In this document: piece after piece, positions 29,554 to 33,495 of the stretch
Position numbering within the stretch: position 1 is the stretch's first letter
Layout: every line of letters begins with the position of its first letter
Source of the DNA: Paenibacillus humicus NBRC 102415
GTDB taxonomy: Bacteria > Bacillota > Bacilli > Paenibacillales > Paenibacillaceae
Direction: 5' to 3'
DNA length: 33,495 bases
Assembly (NCBI RefSeq): GCF_004000905.1
Contig: NZ_BIMD01000053.1
Location: forward strand, 1-33,495
Made by a program: the position numbers and the translations under genes
Notes under the pieces: model-generated
Databases searched by the model: none
The model's input: only the letters and a program-made list of their open reading frames with translations
Told to the model about the DNA's origin: nothing

Positions 29554-32500
29554 ATGCCTTTTGTCAACCGTTTTTTGCTGAACAACAACGGAGCCATTAC
29601 GTATACGGGCAACACCTTGGGCCTCAGCAGCTCCGACACCGTTGCGGTGCCGGGAACCGTAGACAGCATCGGAGCCTTCGTAACGACCGACACGGGCCAG
29701 ACCTTCGGCTTGTACCCCCCGGGAACAACGGGGAATTACGCGCTCAACAACTCCACGGCGATACTGGTGCTCCCGGCGGGCAGCAGCGTCCTGTACGCGG
29801 AGCTCATCTGGGGCGGCACCTACATCAACAACGGCGTCGACCTCAGCGCGTTCATCAACGATCCCGTCCGCTTGACGACGCCGTCCGGGCTGTTCAGCAT
29901 TACGCCGGACCCCGCCACCAGCTTCAATGTGCTGCTCTCCAACTCGCCGCCATACCCTCCCGCATACGCCTACGTGCGCTCGGCGGATGTCACCGGCATC
30001 GTACAGACCGCCGGAGCCGGCGATTATACGGCCGGAGGAATCGTCGGCACAATCGTCGTTCCGGATCCGACCTCCAACCACGCCATGTGGACGCTCGCCG
30101 TCGCTTACGCCAACGCGTCCGAGCCGCTGCGGAACTTGTCCATCCGCGTCGGAGCGGCCGTCATTCAGGCCACCTCGGGACCGGTCAGCACGGTCATCAC
30201 CGGATTCGCCACCCCGTTTCAAGGCGCGCTGGACGGACGCGCGCAGCTCAGCGCCCAGGAAGGCGACGCCAACAAGACGGGGGATATGGCCCAGTTCGGC
30301 CCTACCGCCGCCACGCTGACGACCTTATCGGGTCCGAACAACTTCGCAAACAACTTCTTCGCCTCCCAAATCAACAACGATGCCGGACTTCTCGACACGA
30401 CCGGCACCTTCGGCACCCGCAACCAGATCAACGGAACCCCGGGAACCAATATCGTCGCGGGCAGGCAGGGCTATGACGTTACCAACGTCACCGTCGCCGG
30501 CACGCTGCTGAATGCCCAGACCTCGGCCGTCTTCAACCTGACCACCAGCGGCGACGGCTACCTCGTGGACTCCATCGGCCTGCAGATCGACATCACCGCG
30601 CCGCTGATTACGATCGTCAAGTCCACCACAGCGACGGACGCCGTTATCGGCGATATCGTCACCTATACGCTCACCGTGCAGAATACAGGCGTGGTCAATG
30701 CCAGCAACGTGCAGGTGTTCGATACGATCGACGAGACGAGTGCCGCCTTCGTCCCCAACAGCGTTACGCTGAACGGCGTTCCCGTTCCCGGCGCGACGCC
30801 GGAAACCGGCGTCACGGTCGGACTGCTGACTCCTGGCGCAACAGCCGTCATCACCTTCCGGTATCAGGTGACCGCCGTGCCGTTCGGAGGGACCATCGAC
30901 GACCAAGGAAACGTCGCGTACACGTACCAGCCGACTCCCGATTCGCCGGTCATCTCGACCTCCGTTCCGTCCAACATCGTCCATATTCCTGTATTCTCGC
31001 CTGTCGTCGGTCTCGTGAAGAGCGGAGTGCCTGAATCCGTCTTCATCGGGAACCCCGTCACGTATACGCTGAATGTCAGCAACACCGGCAACATCGCCGC
31101 CAACGTCACCATCACGGATCCGACCCCCGCCGGCTCGTCCTTCGTTCCGGGCAGCGTGACGGTCGGAGGCGTTGCCGTACCGGGCGCAAGTCCCGTGACC
31201 GGCATACCGATCGGCGTTCTGGATCCAGGCGCGTCGGCTGTCGTCACCTTCCAGGTGCTCGTCACATCCGAGCCTCCCGGAGGCAATCTGGTCAATCAAT
31301 CGACGGCCGCGTTCACCTATCAGCCGCCGGACGGGCGCATGCTGACCGGCTCGACGCCTTCCAACCAGGTCGTCATTCCGGTCCTCAATCCGATCGACAC
31401 GCCTAACGTTCCCGTCGTCAAAAGCGCAGACGCCGCAAGCGGCATCGTCGGAGAAGTCATCACGTTCACCATCGTCTCCACCAACAACAGCGTCGCCGGC
31501 ATCCTGAACGCCGTCCTGACCGACACGGTTCCAGCCGGTTACGCCTTCGTCGCGGGCAGCGCGACAGTGAACGGAGTGCCCCAGCCGGCAGCCGATCCTA
31601 TTACCGGCTTCGCAATCGGAACGTTAGCCATCGGCGCCTCGGCGACGGTCTCCTTCCAGCTGATGATTGCGTCTGTGCCGGTGCCTCCCGTCCTGACCAA
31701 TACGGCGTCCTTGCAGTATGATTTCCTCGGAAATCCGTACAGCACGCCTTCCAATCCGGTCGACGTCACCGTGCTGCAGCCGGTCATCGTGCCGCTCAAG
31801 AGAGCCAATGCCTTCGGCGGCGCTGTCGGGCAAACGATCACCTACTCCGTCACCGTTACGAACAGCGGCAATGTCGCCGCCATCACGACCGTTGCGGATT
31901 CTCTCAACCCGTACAGCGCCTTCGTAGCCGGATCGGTTTTCGTGAACGGCATCTCCGTCCCGGCCGCAAGCCCCTTGACGGGCATCGTCATCGGCAGCAT
32001 AGCTCCCGGGGAATCCGTCGTCGTCTCCTACGATGTCGTGCTCACCGCCAGTCCGCCGACAGGCGTCTACGACAACCAGGCTGTGGCCGCCTTTACGTTC
32101 CAATCCCCTTCCGGATTGACGGGCAGCGGCTCGACGCCTTCCAACGTCGTTCAGATCGTCGAGAACGACGGCGATGTGACGATTGCGAAGTCAGGGTCGG
32201 AAACGTTCGGCATCGTCGGAGACATCGTCACCTTCACCTTGACCATCAGCAACGCATCCGCGCTTCCCGTGACGGATGTCATCGTCTCCGACAATTCCAC
32301 CCCCGGCTCGATTTTCGTGCCGGGCAGCGTCACCGTCGGCGGCGCTCCTTCTGCCGGCAACATCAATGCCGGCGTCGGCATCGAGACGCTGGCGCCTGGC
32401 CAGACCGTCATCGTCACCTTCCAGGAAGAGATCGTGTCCTTGCCGGAGCCCGGCTACAACGTCAACGATTTCGCTACAATCACCTTCGTCCTCGGAGGAA

Positions 32501-33339
32501 CGACCCGCATCTCGCAGTCCAACATCGCGACCGTGACGATCGCCCAGCCGGTCATCAGCGCCGTGAAGAGCGCCGCCGAGCCCTACGTCTTCGTCGGCGA
32601 CGAGGTGCACTATCAGACCGTTGTCACCAATACCGGCAGCTTCAATGCCGAGTTGACCTGGTTCGACCTGCTGCCGCCGGGCTCCGTGTTCGTAGAGAAC
32701 AGCCTGACCTTGAACGGAATGCCCGTACCGGGAGAGAACATGCTGACAGGCGCCTTCATCGGCACCGTCGAAGCGAATTCAACGGCCTTCATCACCTTCA
32801 AGCTCAAGGTCGTTTCCTACCCGCCTGCGGGACAGCTGCTCAACCAGGGAAATCTCGTCTTCAGCTTCACTTTCCCGAACGGCCGGTCGTTCACGCTCAA
32901 CCAGAAAACCAACCCGGTCGTCGTTCCGGTACTCGCCCTCTCCACGCTGGCCAAATCCGTCAGCGCAAGCAGCGTCGCGGTCGGAAACTCCGTCGCCTTC
33001 TACTTGACGGTGTCCAATCCGAACATCGCTCCGCTCCAAAACGTCGTCCTGACCGATGCAATTCCAAGCGGGCTGTCCTACGTTCCCGGAAGTCTCAGCC
33101 TGAACGGCACGCCGCTCCCGAACACGTCGAACCTGAGCCGCCTGTCGATCGGGACCGTCCCCGCTCAAGGCTCGTCGGTCATCCGCTTCCTCGCAAACGC
33201 GGACTTCGCGCCGCTCAATCCGGTCGTGGTGAATACGGCGTCGTTCAGCTACGACCTCTCGCTGCCCAGCGGCAATCCCGTGCCGCGCACAGGCGTATCC
33301 AACCCGGTGCCGGTCACGATCGAGGAACACGAGGAATAA
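29554..33339 (+). CDS. Giant DUF11-repeat protein without export or anchor signals, 1261 aa
   Basis: Residues 1 to about 350 form a distinct N-terminal domain (MPFVNRFLLNNNGAITYTGN, VLYAELIWGGTYINNG, HAMWTLAVAYANASEPLRNL). Seven DUF11-type repeats of about 130 residues follow. Each opens with a VKS- or AKS-like strand, then a GD/GxxVTYTLTVxNTG strand, FVPGSVTVNGVPVPGA-like loops and an IGTLxPGxSAVVTF strand. The last repeat ends at SNPVPVTIEEHEE. There is no signal peptide, no LPXTG, no S-layer homology domain and no C-terminal membrane helix, although DUF11 repeats usually build extracellular stalks. Spore-surface proteins made in the mother cell share this lack of export signals. The weak GCGGGGATGAG ribosome binding site precedes the ATG. 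Confidence 0.88.
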   Translation: MPFVNRFLLNNNGAITYTGNTLGLSSSDTVAVPGTVDSIGAFVTTDTGQTFGLYPPGTTGNYALNNSTAILVLPAGSSVLYAELIWGGTYINNGVDLSAFINDPVRLTTPSGLFSITPDPATSFNVLLSNSPPYPPAYAYVRSADVTGIVQTAGAGDYTAGGIVGTIVVPDPTSNHAMWTLAVAYANASEPLRNLSIRVGAAVIQATSGPVSTVITGFATPFQGALDGRAQLSAQEGDANKTGDMAQFGPTAATLTTLSGPNNFANNFFASQINNDAGLLDTTGTFGTRNQINGTPGTNIVAGRQGYDVTNVTVAGTLLNAQTSAVFNLTTSGDGYLVDSIGLQIDITAPLITIVKSTTATDAVIGDIVTYTLTVQNTGVVNASNVQVFDTIDETSAAFVPNSVTLNGVPVPGATPETGVTVGLLTPGATAVITFRYQVTAVPFGGTIDDQGNVAYTYQPTPDSPVISTSVPSNIVHIPVFSPVVGLVKSGVPESVFIGNPVTYTLNVSNTGNIAANVTITDPTPAGSSFVPGSVTVGGVAVPGASPVTGIPIGVLDPGASAVVTFQVLVTSEPPGGNLVNQSTAAFTYQPPDGRMLTGSTPSNQVVIPVLNPIDTPNVPVVKSADAASGIVGEVITFTIVSTNNSVAGILNAVLTDTVPAGYAFVAGSATVNGVPQPAADPITGFAIGTLAIGASATVSFQLMIASVPVPPVLTNTASLQYDFLGNPYSTPSNPVDVTVLQPVIVPLKRANAFGGAVGQTITYSVTVTNSGNVAAITTVADSLNPYSAFVAGSVFVNGISVPAASPLTGIVIGSIAPGESVVVSYDVVLTASPPTGVYDNQAVAAFTFQSPSGLTGSGSTPSNVVQIVENDGDVTIAKSGSETFGIVGDIVTFTLTISNASALPVTDVIVSDNSTPGSIFVPGSVTVGGAPSAGNINAGVGIETLAPGQTVIVTFQEEIVSLPEPGYNVNDFATITFVLGGTTRISQSNIATVTIAQPVISAVKSAAEPYVFVGDEVHYQTVVTNTGSFNAELTWFDLLPPGSVFVENSLTLNGMPVPGENMLTGAFIGTVEANSTAFITFKLKVVSYPPAGQLLNQGNLVFSFTFPNGRSFTLNQKTNPVVVPVLALSTLAKSVSASSVAVGNSVAFYLTVSNPNIAPLQNVVLTDAIPSGLSYVPGSLSLNGTPLPNTSNLSRLSIGTVPAQGSSVIRFLANADFAPLNPVVVNTASFSYDLSLPSGNPVPRTGVSNPVPVTIEEHEE

Positions 33340-33360
33340 GGCAGCCATTCAGGCAAAACG

Positions 33361-33392
33361 AAAAAAAGCTTGGCATCCGCCAAGCTTTTTTT
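33361..33392 (+). terminator. Terminator after the DUF11 gene
   Basis: AAAGCTTGG-catccg-CCAAGCTTT with a flanking A-run and T-run lies 22 bp after the stop codon. Being symmetrical, it can also serve the minus-strand gene that follows. Confidence 0.93.
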
Positions 33393-33413
33393 CGCGCGCT
33401 GCAAGCATCGCCG

Positions 33414-33495
33414 CTAGACGTTCCCGGCCAAAATCTCCTCGGCAAACTCCGCCAGCCGCACCGGCTCCCCGCCGGAGAGGCGGGACTTCTCCGCC
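33414..33495 (-). CDS. 3' end of a minus-strand gene, product unknown (partial)
   Basis: Only the last 26 codons are inside the window. They read ...EKSRLSGGEPVRLAEF and end AEEILAGNV before a TAG stop at 33416-33414. The symmetrical terminator 22 bp further on supports a real gene end here. The pattern SGGEPVRLAEF resembles the C-terminal tail of some sugar dehydrogenases of the Gfo/Idh/MocA type, but this is too short to assign. Confidence 0.55.
   Translation of the reverse strand, partial: AEKSRLSGGEPVRLAEFAEEILAGNV

Noticed and set aside
30325-31299. Minus-strand frame of 324 codons opposite the DUF11 gene
   Set aside because: Its Asp/Arg/Gly-rich composition mirrors the antisense of Thr/Val/Ser codons; it has no ribosome binding site or motif.

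Overview
The window looks like a chromosomal segment of a high-GC endospore-forming Firmicute of the Paenibacillus/Cohnella type. This is inferred from strong AGGAGG-type ribosome binding sites, several well-supported TTG and GTG starts, many compact intrinsic terminators, and gene families typical of that group. No rRNA, tRNA, transposase, phage or CRISPR locus was seen. Most genes are short, separately terminated units, so this is ordinary accessory chromosome rather than one island.

Left part (1-11.2 kb). A tandem array of AT-rich hairpins (8-134) precedes a short-chain dehydrogenase with a MerR-type promoter (19-bp spacer, perfect dyad). A GC-rich tandem repeat and a convergent MerR/AdhR-like regulator follow. 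Next come a two-gene glycan-decoration operon (GtrB-like polyprenyl-phosphate glycosyltransferase plus a large membrane protein), a HAD hydrolase, a three-gene ABC importer of the TrpXYZ/ABC_sub_bind class, a NUDIX hydrolase, a truncated GNAT acetyltransferase, and an ArsR regulator with a quinone-oxidoreductase-like enzyme that share a GTTTAAAC operator motif.

Middle part (11.2-26.7 kb). This holds an aminoglycoside-phosphotransferase-fold kinase, gpmA, an OmpR-type two-component system followed by an exported helical protein, two SAM methyltransferases, and two translationally coupled multi-domain glycosyltransferases. These are followed by a second short-chain dehydrogenase, a monoacylglycerol-lipase-like hydrolase, a GH2 beta-mannosidase containing a 30-bp coding minisatellite, and a RidA-family protein.

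Right part (26.8-33.5 kb). After a DinB-family protein comes a cluster of three surface-type proteins without signal peptides: an Asp-box beta-propeller (divergent, TTG start), a 125-aa beta-rich protein, and a 1261-aa protein with seven DUF11 repeats. A sigma-K-like -10 box (CATAGATTA) precedes the small gene. Surface-like folds, no export signals and a mother-cell-type promoter together make a spore-surface (exosporium-like) layer the most attractive hypothesis. The glycosyltransferases and methyltransferases about 10 kb upstream could be decorating enzymes for it. This is inference, not demonstrated. The window ends in the 3' end of a minus-strand gene.
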